A stretch of 64,000 nucleotides of DNA from Mycolicibacterium chubuense (GTDB lineage Bacteria > Actinomycetota > Actinomycetes > Mycobacteriales > Mycobacteriaceae). Where the stretch lies: contig NZ_JYNX01000066.1 in the NCBI RefSeq assembly GCF_001044255.1, positions 1 through 64,000 of the forward strand, given 5' to 3'. The position numbers and the translations under genes were made by a program. Positions within the stretch are counted from its first letter, which is position 1. Each line of letters opens with the position of its first letter. This document shows positions 35,894 to 44,407 of the stretch, one piece after another. A model generated the notes under the pieces. It saw only the letters and a program-made list of their open reading frames with translations, was not told where the DNA came from and did no database searches.

Positions 35894-35966
35894 TACCCCC
35901 TACGGGATTCGAACCCGCGCTACCGCCTTGAAAGGGCGGCGTCCTAGGCCGCTAGACGAAGGGGGC
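35894..35966 (-). tRNA. tRNA-Glu (TTC)
   Basis: A 73-nt tRNA; acceptor GCCCCCT pairs with AGGGGGT, anticodon loop CTTTCAA (TTC). The CCA is not encoded (CAC follows). First of the tRNA-Glu-Asp-Phe operon. Confidence 0.95.
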
Positions 35967-36020
35967 CAGCCGAATCTCTCCGGGGTACTCACAACGCTCG
36001 TGTCTGTTGGGAGCTTCGAT

Positions 36021-36050
36021 AGCTTAGGGTACCGACACCCAAATCCTCAA
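36021..36050 (-). promoter_or_regulatory. Promoter of the tRNA-Glu/Asp/Phe operon
   Basis: On the minus strand, a TAAGCT -10 (36021-36026) and a TTGAGG -35 (36045-36050) are 18 bp apart, giving a start near 36014 and a 47-nt leader before tRNA-Glu. Confidence 0.6.
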
Positions 36051-36092
36051 ACGGCCAGCCCGGCAGTATCCTTTTCGAGGCGCACGCGTCAC

Positions 36093-36165
36093 GCCCCTAT
36101 AGCTCAGTTGGTAGAGCTACGGACTTTTAATCCGCAGGTCGCAGGTTCGAGCCCTGCTGGGGGCA
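36093..36165 (+). tRNA. tRNA-Lys (TTT)
   Basis: A 73-nt tRNA; acceptor GCCCCTA pairs with TGGGGGC, anticodon loop CTTTTAA (TTT), T arm GCAGGTTCGAGCCCTGC. CCA is not encoded. It ends 9 bp from the stop of the convergent kinase gene. Confidence 0.95.
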
Positions 36166-36173
36166 CACGTTTT

Positions 36174-37070
36174 CTACAGCACGACAAGCAACGCGGCGAG
36201 CACCAGAAGGGTCAGCACCGCAGCGCCGGCCAGCGCCACCCCGGTGCGCTGTGGCGTCGCGGCCGGGGGATCCAGGCACGCACGCATCTGCTCGGCGCTC
36301 GCGAAGCGCCACCGCGGGTCGCGCGACATGGCCCGCTCGACCGTCAGCGCCAGCGCGGGATCCACATCAGGCCGCAGCACCGACAGCGGCGTCACCGCGC
36401 CCGCGGCGATCGCGTCGGCCAGCGTGGTGAGGCTCTCCTGCGGATACGCCCGCCGGCCCGTGAGCGCCTCGTAGGCGACCACCCCCAGGGCGTACAGATC
36501 GTCGGCGGGCATCGCGGGCCGTCCGGCGATCCGGTCCGCGGGCAGGTAGGCCATCGTCCCGAAAACCCGGTTGGTGAGCGTCTGCGGGGTGTCGGCGCTC
36601 TTCGCGACACCGAAGTCGGCGATCTTCACCCCGCCCAACCGGGTGAACAGAATGTTCGCCGGCTTGATGTCGCGATGCAGCACACCGCGGGCATGCGCCG
36701 CACCCAGCGCCGACAGCACGTCGCGCATGATCGCGCGGACGTGCCCGGCCGGCATCGGGCCGCCGCGGGCGAGTGCGTCGGCCACGCTCTGGCCCGGCAA
36801 CCGCTCGAGCACGATGTAGTGCCGGCCTTGGTGCACCCCGGAGTCGTGCACCGCCACCACGTGCGGGTGATTGACCACCGCCGCGGCACGCGCCTCGGTG
36901 GCGAACCGGCGCCGGGTGTCGGGTTGCGTGCTGACCGACGGGTACAGCAACTTGACCGCGACCGGACGGTCCAGGCGGAGATCCCAGGCATCGCGGACCT
37001 CGGCCATGCCACCGCGGCCCAGAACACCCCGTAGTTCGTAGCGACCGCCAAGAACTTCCGGCGCCTGCAT
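36174..37070 (-). CDS. Membrane-anchored Ser/Thr protein kinase
   Basis: A 298-residue Hanks-type kinase. The P-loop GRGGMAEV, the Lys of VAVKLLYPSV, the catalytic loop HRDIKPANILF, DFGVAKS and the APE-like region PADRIAGRP are all present at residues 12-190. A single C-terminal transmembrane helix (about 275-297) ends the protein, with no extracellular sensor domain. TAGCTT ends 7 nt before the ATG. It is short compared with PknA/B and lacks PASTA repeats, so signals must come by partner proteins or lipids. Confidence 0.92.
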   Translation of the reverse strand: MQAPEVLGGRYELRGVLGRGGMAEVRDAWDLRLDRPVAVKLLYPSVSTQPDTRRRFATEARAAAVVNHPHVVAVHDSGVHQGRHYIVLERLPGQSVADALARGGPMPAGHVRAIMRDVLSALGAAHARGVLHRDIKPANILFTRLGGVKIADFGVAKSADTPQTLTNRVFGTMAYLPADRIAGRPAMPADDLYALGVVAYEALTGRRAYPQESLTTLADAIAAGAVTPLSVLRPDVDPALALTVERAMSRDPRWRFASAEQMRACLDPPAATPQRTGVALAGAAVLTLLVLAALLVVL

Positions 37071-37145
37071 GTCCTCCAAGCTAGCCGGTGCGGCCGCATC
37101 GCAAACCTGACGCGCCGCCGCGCGCGGCTCGTATGATCGGCCTCG

Positions 37146-37502
37146 ATGCTGTACCAGCCTGCCCGCCCACCGTTTCTGCGGCGTCATCCCGTGCTCGCCG
37201 CCACCGCCGCAGCGGTGGCCCTGTGGTGGCTGTGGCTGGGGTGGTTCTGGCCGCTGGCGGTGATCGTGGGCGCCGGCATGTTCATCGCGATCCGGCGGCG
37301 GCGTCGCGCGGCCGCGATCCGCGACGCCGGCCTGCGCGCCCGCGCCGACCTCGAACACCGGCTCTGCCTGGCCGGTGACCCGCGCGGCACCTTCGGCCGC
37401 TTCCCCGCGGTGCACCCGGGTTGGTACGTCAGCCCCGACGACGGGCGCCTGATGCGCTACTTCGACGGCGCCGCCTGGACGGTGTACACCGCGGCCCGCT
37501 GA
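37146..37502 (+). CDS. Small membrane protein with C-terminal DUF2510-type motif
   Basis: The 118-residue protein has one long hydrophobic segment, perhaps two short helices, at about residues 20-45, a basic stretch RRRRRAAAIRDAG, and a C-terminal DUF2510-like motif HPGWYVSPDDGRLMRYFDG ending AWTVY. DUF2510 is a short actinobacterial domain of unknown role, often next to membrane segments. TATGAT ends 8 nt before the ATG. Divergent from the kinase by 75 bp. Confidence 0.8.
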   Translation: MLYQPARPPFLRRHPVLAATAAAVALWWLWLGWFWPLAVIVGAGMFIAIRRRRRAAAIRDAGLRARADLEHRLCLAGDPRGTFGRFPAVHPGWYVSPDDGRLMRYFDGAAWTVYTAAR

Positions 37503-37506
37503 GGCG

Positions 37507-38166
37507 TCATTCTGCGGCCGGCGGTCCGTCCAGTCCGACCCCGATGGTGATCTGCGGATGCTGCGCAGGGTCGAGCCACTGCAGGACCGACCGCATCTGG
37601 TCGCGGCCGATGGCGACGCACCCCCACGTCGGCTTGCCGTCGGACACGTGCAGGAAGATCCCCGCCGACCGGCCCGGTATCCGCTCCGGGTTGTGCTCGA
37701 TCAGCACCGCGTAGTCGTAGATCGCCCCGGAGTCGTAGAGGTTCTCGGCATCCTCGGAGTCGATCTCGGCGGCGTGGACGTGCGTGTTGTACGTCGGGGA
37801 GTCGACGTCCTCGTCCCACCAGTCCTCGTCGGTCGCCTCGAAGTACGGCATCCGGGTGCCGGGGTTGGCCTCCCGCCCGAACGCCTGCCCCAGGGGGAAG
37901 GTGCCGACGGGCGTGCGGAACACGTCGTCGGCCGGCGCGCCCACCCCGAGCTCGCCGAAATCGGCGGGAGTGGGTCCGAGCACCGGCTGCCACCGTCCGT
38001 CCACTCGCTCGTAGGCCGTCAGCTCGCCGACCGGCGAGTTCGCCGACGGCGCGCTCACCACGATGATCTGGCCGGCTGCCTCGGAATCCGATTGCGCCCC
38101 AGCGCCGCCGGCGGTGAGGCTCGCGACGATCAGCATCAGCGGCGCGACCGCGAGTTTGCCCAGCAC
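37507..38166 (-). CDS. Secreted L,D-transpeptidase-like (YkuD-fold) protein
   Basis: The 219-residue protein has a signal peptide (about 1-24). The C-terminal domain has GIFLHVSDGKPTWGCVAIG with the catalytic Cys in WGCVAI, the YkuD arrangement (His, about 10 residues, then Gly-Cys), though Ser/Thr-His-Gly-Cys is replaced by Thr-Trp-Gly-Cys. L,D-transpeptidases form 3-3 cross-links in peptidoglycan. The unusual motif means activity could be on other substrates. Convergent with the DUF2510-like gene. Confidence 0.83.
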   Translation of the reverse strand: MLGKLAVAPLMLIVASLTAGGAGAQSDSEAAGQIIVVSAPSANSPVGELTAYERVDGRWQPVLGPTPADFGELGVGAPADDVFRTPVGTFPLGQAFGREANPGTRMPYFEATDEDWWDEDVDSPTYNTHVHAAEIDSEDAENLYDSGAIYDYAVLIEHNPERIPGRSAGIFLHVSDGKPTWGCVAIGRDQMRSVLQWLDPAQHPQITIGVGLDGPPAAE

Positions 38167-38184
38167 CCTGTGAACGTAGCGCAG

Positions 38185-39183
38185 TCAGACCTTCGGGCTG
38201 TAGAAGTGCGGGTCGTCGCGATACTCGACCGGGGGAAGGTTGCGCGCCGGCGTCTCGACCAGGGGCGAATCAGCCGGCAACCGACCGTGCGCCCTGTCCC
38301 AGGCCGACCGTTTGCGCGGGTGCATCAGCATCCGTCTGGGCAGGACCCGGGTGACCTGATAGACCGCGGCGCCGAAAAGTCGGTGCAGCCGCTCCTGACG
38401 GGGCGACCACGTGTAGCCCATCAACTCGCGCACGGCCGGATCGAACAAGCCGACCGTGGTGAAGTCGAAGAACCGCTGCATCCCCGCGACGTTGAGACGC
38501 CACAGCCAATCGGGCATCCAGTCCAGCGAGGGGTGCTTGGGCATCGTCGACAGGTCGAGGACCTCGCGCGCTGCCCAGTTGTCCTCTAACACGTTGCGAC
38601 ACATGTGATCCCAGTACCGCTCGAAGTCCTCCCAGCTCGCGGGCACCGGCCGCATGCTCATGCCGTACATCCGGTACCACGTGACGTGTTCGTCGAACAG
38701 CTGTCGCTTCTGCGCCTCGGTCAGTCCGCCGCCCAGCCATTCGGCGGCCAGCAGCGTCGACTTGAAGAACGTCGCGTGGGCCCAGTAGAAGACCTCCGGA
38801 TTCAGCGCGCTGTACCGGCGGCCCTGGTCGTCGACGCCCTTGATGCCGATGTGGTAGTCGCGGACCTCCGCCCCGGTCTTCGGCGCGCGGTCACCGTCGA
38901 ACACCACGCCGCCGATCGGGTAGACCGACCGGAACAGCCGCGGCATCCGCTCGAGGAAGAAGATCGAGTGCTGCTGCACCGCGGCGCCGAGCTGGGGATG
39001 CATGTTCTGCATCGACCCCGCCCACGGCCCCTGCAGCATGCCGGTCCACTGGCCGAAGTACTTCCAGGTGAGCGATTCCGGTCCGAGCGACGCCGGCACG
39101 TCGTCGTAGCCACCGGAGACCGGGCACCCGGGCGCGACGGATCCGCTGGTCACCGGGCACGAGACGGACGTATCTTGAGTCAC
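38185..39183 (-). CDS. DUF2236 / oxygenase MpaB-family protein (Rv0826-like)
   Basis: A 332-residue protein with the DUF2236 pattern FFKSTLLAAEWLGGGLTEAQ, DEHVTWYRMYGMSMRP and WEDFERYWDHMC. The family includes latex-clearing oxygenases and MpaB, which use haem; the conserved His residues (YWAHATFF, DEHVTW, WDHMC) are present. Starts at GTG. It is divergent from a TetR gene, as Rv0826 is from Rv0825c. The substrate is unknown. Confidence 0.85.
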   Translation of the reverse strand: MTQDTSVSCPVTSGSVAPGCPVSGGYDDVPASLGPESLTWKYFGQWTGMLQGPWAGSMQNMHPQLGAAVQQHSIFFLERMPRLFRSVYPIGGVVFDGDRAPKTGAEVRDYHIGIKGVDDQGRRYSALNPEVFYWAHATFFKSTLLAAEWLGGGLTEAQKRQLFDEHVTWYRMYGMSMRPVPASWEDFERYWDHMCRNVLEDNWAAREVLDLSTMPKHPSLDWMPDWLWRLNVAGMQRFFDFTTVGLFDPAVRELMGYTWSPRQERLHRLFGAAVYQVTRVLPRRMLMHPRKRSAWDRAHGRLPADSPLVETPARNLPPVEYRDDPHFYSPKV

Positions 39184-39239
39184 TGCTGAGTTTCCCCGAT
39201 TCTGACTACAGGCGTTGTCACTGCGAGCTTAGGAGGACT

Positions 39240-39821
39240 GTGCCGTCCGGTCAACGACGCGGCCGATGGTCGGGCGTTCCGCTGCGGGATCGCCAGGCGC
39301 TGCGCCGCGACGAACTGATCACCGCGGGCATCAGCCTGCTGGGCAGCCCGGGCGGGCCGAGCCTGACCGTGCGCGCGGTGTGCCGTGCGGCCGGGCTGAC
39401 CGAGCGCTACTTCTACGAGAGCTTCGCCGACCGCGACGAATACGTGGCGGCCGTGTACGACGAGGTCTGCAGCGCGGCCATGTCGACACTGATGCGCTCG
39501 GAGAGCATGCGCGACGCCGTCGAGCGGTTCGTCTCGCTGATGGTCGACGACCCCGCCCGCGGCAGGGTGCTGCTGCTGGCGCCCGAGGCCGAGCCCGTCC
39601 TCGCCCAGTCCGGGGCGCGCTGGATGCCGAACTTCATCGAGCTGCTGCAGCGCAATCTGACGCGCATCACCGACCCCACGCGGCAGGCCATGGTTGCCAC
39701 CGGCCTGATCGGGGCACTCACTGCTCTGTTCACCGCATACCTGGACGGCCGCCTCGCGGCGACCCGCGAGCAGTTCATCGATCACTGCGCCGAGCTCCTG
39801 CTCAGCCGGGCATCGAGCTGA
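39240..39821 (+). CDS. TetR-family regulator next to desA1 (Rv0825c-like position)
   Basis: A 193-residue regulator with HTH LTVRAVCRAAGLTERYFYESFADRDEYV at about residues 41-69. AGGAGG lies three nt before the GTG, a short spacing. It sits between a DUF2236 gene and desA1 as in M. tuberculosis. A palindrome flanking the -35 box of desA1 lies 26 nt after its stop, so it may regulate that gene; another TetR, MadR, is the known desA1 regulator in mycobacteria and is an alternative. Confidence 0.88.
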   Translation: MPSGQRRGRWSGVPLRDRQALRRDELITAGISLLGSPGGPSLTVRAVCRAAGLTERYFYESFADRDEYVAAVYDEVCSAAMSTLMRSESMRDAVERFVSLMVDDPARGRVLLLAPEAEPVLAQSGARWMPNFIELLQRNLTRITDPTRQAMVATGLIGALTALFTAYLDGRLAATREQFIDHCAELLLSRASS

Positions 39822-39846
39822 TCCGCCGCGGTGTGAGCTACGGCGC

Positions 39847-39882
39847 GGTGACTTGAATGTCACCGACTTACACAGATATATT
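39847..39882 (+). promoter_or_regulatory. desA1 promoter with inverted repeat around the -35
   Basis: TTGAAT (39853-39858) and TATATT (39877-39882), 18 bp apart, make a good -35/-10 pair. The -35 is exactly enclosed by GGTGAC (39847-39852) and GTCACC (39859-39864), a perfect 6-bp inverted repeat, a clear repressor site. Confidence 0.75.
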
Positions 39883-39918
39883 GAGTGCAACCATCAGGTA
39901 CAGATAACCGGAGGTGTC

Positions 39919-40926
39919 ATGGCGAAGGACCTGACCGATCTGCAGCTGCTGACCGAACTCGAGCCCGTCGTCGAGCCTCTGGTCAACCGGCACATGCAGA
40001 TGAAGAAGGACTGGAACCCGCACGACTTCATCCCGTGGTCCGACGGCAAGAACTACTACGCACTCGGCGGCCAGGACTGGGACATCGAGCAGTCGAAGCT
40101 GTCCGAGGTCGCCCGGGTCGCGATGCTGACCAACCTCCTCACCGAGGACAACCTGCCGTCCTATCACCGCGAGATCGCGATGAACTTCAGCATGGACGGG
40201 CCCTGGGGTTTCTGGGTCAACCGCTGGACCGCCGAGGAGAACCGGCACGGCATCGCGCTGCGTGACTACCTCGTCGTCACGCGCAACGTCGACCCGGTCG
40301 AGCTGGAGATGCTGCGCGTCGAGCAGATGACCCGCGGCTTCTCCCCGGGCCAGAACCAGCAGGGCGGGATCGAACTGTTCGCCGAGAGCCTGTTCGACTC
40401 GGTCATCTACGTGACGTTCCAGGAGCTCGCCACTCGCGTCTCGCACCGCAACACGGGCAAGGCGTGCGACGACCCGATCGCCGATCAGCTGCTGCAGCGC
40501 GTGTCGGCCGACGAGAACCTGCACATGATCTTCTACCGCGACGTCTCCGAGGCGGGCTTCGAGATCGCCCCCGACCAGGCGATGAAGTCGCTGCACAAGG
40601 TGCTGCGCAACTTCAAGATGCCCGGTTACACGATCCCGGACTTCCGTCGTCGCGCGGTCACCATCGCCTCGGGCGGTGTCTACGACCCGCGGATCCACCT
40701 CGAGGACATCGTGATGCCGGTGCTCAAGAAGTGGCGCATCTTCGAGCGCGAGGACTTCAACGGCGAGAGTGCGCGGATGCGCGACGATCTCGGTGCCCTG
40801 GTGGAAGAGCTCCAGGAAGCCGTCGACAAGTTCGAGGTCGCCAAGCAGCGTCGCGAAGCGCGGCTGGCGCAGATGGCCGAGAAGAAGGCGGCCAAGGCTC
40901 AGCTGGTGGGATCATCAGCCTCGTAA
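39919..40926 (+). CDS. desA1: Acyl-[acyl-carrier protein] desaturase DesA1
   Basis: The 335-residue soluble diiron desaturase has the two family metal motifs, EENRHG (near residue 106) and DENLHM (near 197). It introduces a double bond into acyl-ACP, and in mycobacteria serves mycolic acid synthesis. ATG at 39919 is preceded by GGAGG at 4 nt. It is followed without gap by dus, as in Rv0824c-Rv0823c. C-terminus is Lys/Ala-rich (AEKKAAKAQ). Confidence 0.95.
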   Translation: MAKDLTDLQLLTELEPVVEPLVNRHMQMKKDWNPHDFIPWSDGKNYYALGGQDWDIEQSKLSEVARVAMLTNLLTEDNLPSYHREIAMNFSMDGPWGFWVNRWTAEENRHGIALRDYLVVTRNVDPVELEMLRVEQMTRGFSPGQNQQGGIELFAESLFDSVIYVTFQELATRVSHRNTGKACDDPIADQLLQRVSADENLHMIFYRDVSEAGFEIAPDQAMKSLHKVLRNFKMPGYTIPDFRRRAVTIASGGVYDPRIHLEDIVMPVLKKWRIFEREDFNGESARMRDDLGALVEELQEAVDKFEVAKQRREARLAQMAEKKAAKAQLVGSSAS

Positions 40927-40952
40927 CAGACACCCCTCGATCGGCCCGGTCC

Positions 40953-42086
40953 CTGCGGATCGGGCCGTTCGACCTTCGCAGCCCTGTCGTCCTCGCGCCG
41001 ATGGCGGGGGTGACCAACGTCGCCTTCCGCACGCTCTGCCGTGAACTCGAGCTCAGCCGCGCGGGCACCGTCAGCGGCCTGTACGTGTGCGAGATGGTCA
41101 CCGCGCGCGCCCTGGTGGAGCGCCACCCGGTGACGATGCACATGACGACGTTCGCGCCCGACGAATCACCGCGGTCGCTGCAGCTCTACACCGTCGACCC
41201 GGATAACACCTACGCCGCGGCCAAGATGATCGTCGACGAGGACCTGGCCGACCACATCGACATGAACTTCGGCTGCCCGGTGCCCAAGGTGACCCGGCGC
41301 GGCGGCGGAGCCGCACTGCCCTACAAGCGGCGCCTGTTCGGTCAGATCGTCGCCGCTGCGGTACGGGCCACCGAAGGCACCGACATTCCCGTCACGGTCA
41401 AATTCCGGATCGGCATCGACGACGAGCACCACACCCACCTCGACGCCGGGCGCATCGCCGCCGAGGAAGGCGCGGCGGCGGTCGCGCTGCACGCGCGCAC
41501 CGCCGCGCAGCGCTACTCCGGCACCGCCGACTGGGAGCAGATCGGTGCTTTGAAGGCCCATGTCACCGGGATTCCGGTGCTCGGGAACGGTGATATCTTC
41601 GACGCTCGTGACGCGCTGGCCATGATGGCCGCGACGGGCTGCGACGGCGTGGTGATCGGCCGGGGCTGTCTGGGACGGCCGTGGCTGTTCGCCGAGCTGT
41701 CCGCCGCCTTCACCGGCGCGACACCGGCGACCCCGCCCACGCTGGGTGAGGTCGCGTCCATCATTCGTCGACACGGCGAGCTGCTCGCTGCGCACTTCGG
41801 AGAGGACAAGGGGATGCGGGACATCCGCAAGCACGTGGCCTGGTACCTGCACGGCTTGCCGGCCGGGGCGGATCTGCGCCGGTCGTTGGCACTGGTCAAG
41901 ACGATTTCCGAGCTCGATGACCTGCTCGAGCAGCTCGATCCCGACGTGCCGTTCCCCGCGGCCGCGAACGGTCCGCGCGGCCGGCAGGGCTCGGCGGCCT
42001 CGGTGTCGCTTCCCGAGAACTGGCTCGACGATCCGGACGACTGCGCGGTGCCCGTCGGGGCCGACGTCATGCATTCGGGCGGCTGA
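40953..42086 (+). CDS. dus: tRNA-dihydrouridine synthase, DusB type (Rv0823c-like)
   Basis: A TIM-barrel FMN enzyme with LAPMAGVTNVAFRTL, MNFGCPVPKVTRRGGGAAL (catalytic Cys in FGCP), VTVKFRIG and GNGDIFD. It reduces uridine to dihydrouridine in tRNA. No ATG, GTG or TTG lies in frame between the desA1 stop and the essential LAPMAGVTN strand; the coordinate used is a CTG at 40953 (SLRIGPF), giving 377 residues. The reading frame stays open back into desA1. Start codon is therefore uncertain. Confidence 0.9.
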   Translation: MRIGPFDLRSPVVLAPMAGVTNVAFRTLCRELELSRAGTVSGLYVCEMVTARALVERHPVTMHMTTFAPDESPRSLQLYTVDPDNTYAAAKMIVDEDLADHIDMNFGCPVPKVTRRGGGAALPYKRRLFGQIVAAAVRATEGTDIPVTVKFRIGIDDEHHTHLDAGRIAAEEGAAAVALHARTAAQRYSGTADWEQIGALKAHVTGIPVLGNGDIFDARDALAMMAATGCDGVVIGRGCLGRPWLFAELSAAFTGATPATPPTLGEVASIIRRHGELLAAHFGEDKGMRDIRKHVAWYLHGLPAGADLRRSLALVKTISELDDLLEQLDPDVPFPAAANGPRGRQGSAASVSLPENWLDDPDDCAVPVGADVMHSGG

Positions 42087-42322
42087 ACGCCCGTTTGAAG
42101 ACTGTTGCGAGAGGGTATCGATCAGGCGCTGACTGCTGCTGTCGGCTGGCTCTCTCTCAGGATGTCTCAGTACGATGAAGTGCCACACTGCCCCACTCCG
42201 GTGGCGGAGCCGGGACCAGTGCTTTAAGACTTTGAGTGGGCACTCGGCGATCTGCGTGCCGGTGCGCGGCTGCGATGCGCGCACGTCATGTGGTGCCGCG
42301 GGAGCTGGAAGGCCGGTAGACG
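42087..42322. other. Intergenic region before the LCP gene
   Basis: This 236-bp gap holds no open reading frame that I can support. TACGAT at 42171-42176 is a possible -10 on the plus strand and GGAAGG precedes the LCP start. No clear palindrome was seen. Confidence 0.4.
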
Positions 42323-44290
42323 ATGAGTGACGGTGATCACGCCACTCCCGGCCGCCCGCAGTCCGGCGATTCTGACGGCCAGCATGACTGGCTTACCCGA
42401 TCGAGGCGGCCCGCACCAGGCGCCGCGCCGTGGGAGCGGGCCATCGACCCGCCTGAACCGCCCGAAACCCCGACGGAAACCGGTCCCGTCACCGTCGCGG
42501 ACCTGATCGCCAAGATCAACGGCGGTGCGGCGCCCACCGAGCCGAAGCGGCACCGCGCCGAACCCGAGCCGGACCCGGAGCCCGACGCCGAACCCGAGCC
42601 GTATCCGGCCGACGAGCTCGACACCACGATCCTGCCCGCGCTGGACGCCGCGCCCTCCGAACTGCCGGACCTCGCCGCGGTCGGCCGCCGGCAGGACACC
42701 GCCACCGTGGCGTACCAGCCACGCCACCGGCGCAGCGTGATCGCCGGTCGCGGCATCGCCGCCCTGGTCGCCGTCCTCGCCCTCGTGCTGACCGGCGGCG
42801 CCTGGCAGTGGCAGTCCGCCAAGAACAACCTGCTGAACCGGGTCTCCGCGCTCGACCCCGACTCGCGCGACATCCTCGACCCGAACGCCCAGTTCGGCGA
42901 CGAGAACTTCCTGATCGTCGGCACCGACACCCGCATCGGCGACAACAGCGAGATGGGCGCGGGCACCACCGAGGACGCCGCCGGCGCCCGGTCGGACACC
43001 GTGATGCTGGTGAACATCCCGGCCAACCGCAAGCGCGTGGTCGCCGTGTCCTTCCCGCGCGATCTGAAGATCGAGCCGATGAAGTGCGAGGTCTGGAACC
43101 CCGAGACGCGGCAGTACGGGCCGATCTACGACGAGGACACCGAGTCGTGGGGTCCGGAAGAGGCCTACACCGAGTACAAGCTGAACTCGGCGTTCGCCGT
43201 CGGCGGGCCCAAATGCCTGGTCAAGGTCATCCAGAAGATGTCCGGCCTGCACATCAACCGCTTCATGGCCGTCGACTTCGCCGGCTTCAGCAAGATGGTC
43301 GACGCGCTCGGCGGGGTCGAGGTCTGCAGCACCACGCCGATCGAGGACTACGAACTGGGCACCGTGCTGGCCACCGCCGGCCGTCAGGTCGTCGACGGGC
43401 ACACCGCCCTCAATTACGTGCGCGCCCGCCAGGTCACCACCGAGACCAACGGAGACTACGGCCGCATCAAGCGCCAGCAGCGGTTCCTGTCCTCACTGCT
43501 GCGGTCCCTGATCTCCAAGGACACCTTCTTCTCGCTGTCCAAGCTCAACAACGTCGTCAACATGTTCATCAACGACAGCTACGTCGACAACCTCGACACC
43601 AAGGACCTCGTCGACCTCGGCCAATCGGTCCAGGGCGTCAACGCGGGGCGGATCACCTTCGTCACCGTGCCGACCGTCGGGTACGCCGACGACTACGGCA
43701 ACGAGATCCCCCGCACCGACGACATGCGCGCTTTGTTCGACGCGATCATCAACGACGATCCGCTGCCCGAGGAACGCAACGCCGACAACACCCCGGTGCC
43801 CGGCACACCCGAGTCGCTGGCCAACCCGGCACCCGCTCAGAACGGCCAGAACCCCGCGCCGCAGGACGGCGAGATCATCGACGCCATCGCCACCAATCCC
43901 GGCGACGTGACCGTCCAGGTGTCGAATTCCACGTCCGAGACGGGTCTGGCCTCCACGGCGGCCGACGCACTGCAGGCCCACGGCTTCAACATCACCAGCC
44001 CCGACGACTACCCCGGCCCGCTCGAGCACACCACGGTGTTCTTCTCCCCCGGCAACGAGGAGGCGGCGGCCACGGTGGCGTCGTCATTCCCCGACCCGAC
44101 GATCGAGCGCGCCAGCGGCCTGGGCGACGTCGTGCAGGTGGTGCTGGGCAGCGATTTCTCCAATGTCGCCGCGCCCACCCCGAGCGGCTCCACCGTGAAG
44201 GTGCACGTCCTGCGCGGGTCGAAGAATTCCTCCTCCACGCTGCCCGAAGACCTCACCGTCACCAACGCCGCCGACACGTCCTGCGAGTGA
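42323..44290 (+). CDS. LytR-CpsA-Psr (LCP) family cell-wall ligase (Rv0822c-like)
   Basis: The 655-residue protein has a Pro/Glu-rich cytoplasmic N-terminus (1-138), one transmembrane helix (about 139-160), an LCP domain (about 190-400) with TDTRIG, GARSDTVMLV and the catalytic Arg of VSFPRDLKI, and a LytR_C domain (about 530-610). LCP enzymes attach arabinogalactan or other polymers to peptidoglycan. GGAAGG ribosome site before ATG. Its last codons and stop lie in a 14-bp tandem repeat. Confidence 0.93.
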   Translation: MSDGDHATPGRPQSGDSDGQHDWLTRSRRPAPGAAPWERAIDPPEPPETPTETGPVTVADLIAKINGGAAPTEPKRHRAEPEPDPEPDAEPEPYPADELDTTILPALDAAPSELPDLAAVGRRQDTATVAYQPRHRRSVIAGRGIAALVAVLALVLTGGAWQWQSAKNNLLNRVSALDPDSRDILDPNAQFGDENFLIVGTDTRIGDNSEMGAGTTEDAAGARSDTVMLVNIPANRKRVVAVSFPRDLKIEPMKCEVWNPETRQYGPIYDEDTESWGPEEAYTEYKLNSAFAVGGPKCLVKVIQKMSGLHINRFMAVDFAGFSKMVDALGGVEVCSTTPIEDYELGTVLATAGRQVVDGHTALNYVRARQVTTETNGDYGRIKRQQRFLSSLLRSLISKDTFFSLSKLNNVVNMFINDSYVDNLDTKDLVDLGQSVQGVNAGRITFVTVPTVGYADDYGNEIPRTDDMRALFDAIINDDPLPEERNADNTPVPGTPESLANPAPAQNGQNPAPQDGEIIDAIATNPGDVTVQVSNSTSETGLASTAADALQAHGFNITSPDDYPGPLEHTTVFFSPGNEEAAATVASSFPDPTIERASGLGDVVQVVLGSDFSNVAAPTPSGSTVKVHVLRGSKNSSSTLPEDLTVTNAADTSCE

Positions 44291-44317
44291 CGTCCTGCGA
44301 GTGACGTCCTGCGAGTG
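44276..44317. repeat. Three tandem 14-bp repeats over the LCP stop codon
   Basis: The unit ACGTCCTGCGAGTG occurs three times without gap, with a partial fourth copy (ACGT, then CTGCG). The LCP stop TGA begins in unit 1. As 14 is not a multiple of 3, gain or loss of units after the stop is neutral; slippage in unit 1 would alter the C-terminus. Confidence 0.9.
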
Positions 44318-44343
44318 ACGTCTGCGTCCATTAGGAGGGTGGC

Positions 44344-44400
44344 ATTCACCTGTCGTTCACTGTGCGCTTCGTGACGATCACGGTGGTCAGCCCGTAGGCT
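44344..44400 (+). promoter_or_regulatory. PHO-like box and -10 of phoU
   Basis: ATTCACC-TGTC-GTTCAC (44344-44360) is an 11-bp direct repeat like the RegX3/PhoB-type phosphate box. TAGGCT (44395-44400) ends 7 nt before the ATG of phoU, so the transcript is likely leaderless. The matching box upstream of pstS supports the reading. Confidence 0.65.
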
Positions 44401-44407
44401 TTTGACC

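Noticed and set aside
42808-44304. Second frame of about 498 codons inside the LCP gene
   Set aside because: Same-strand shadow of the LCP coding region, Arg-rich with no domain.
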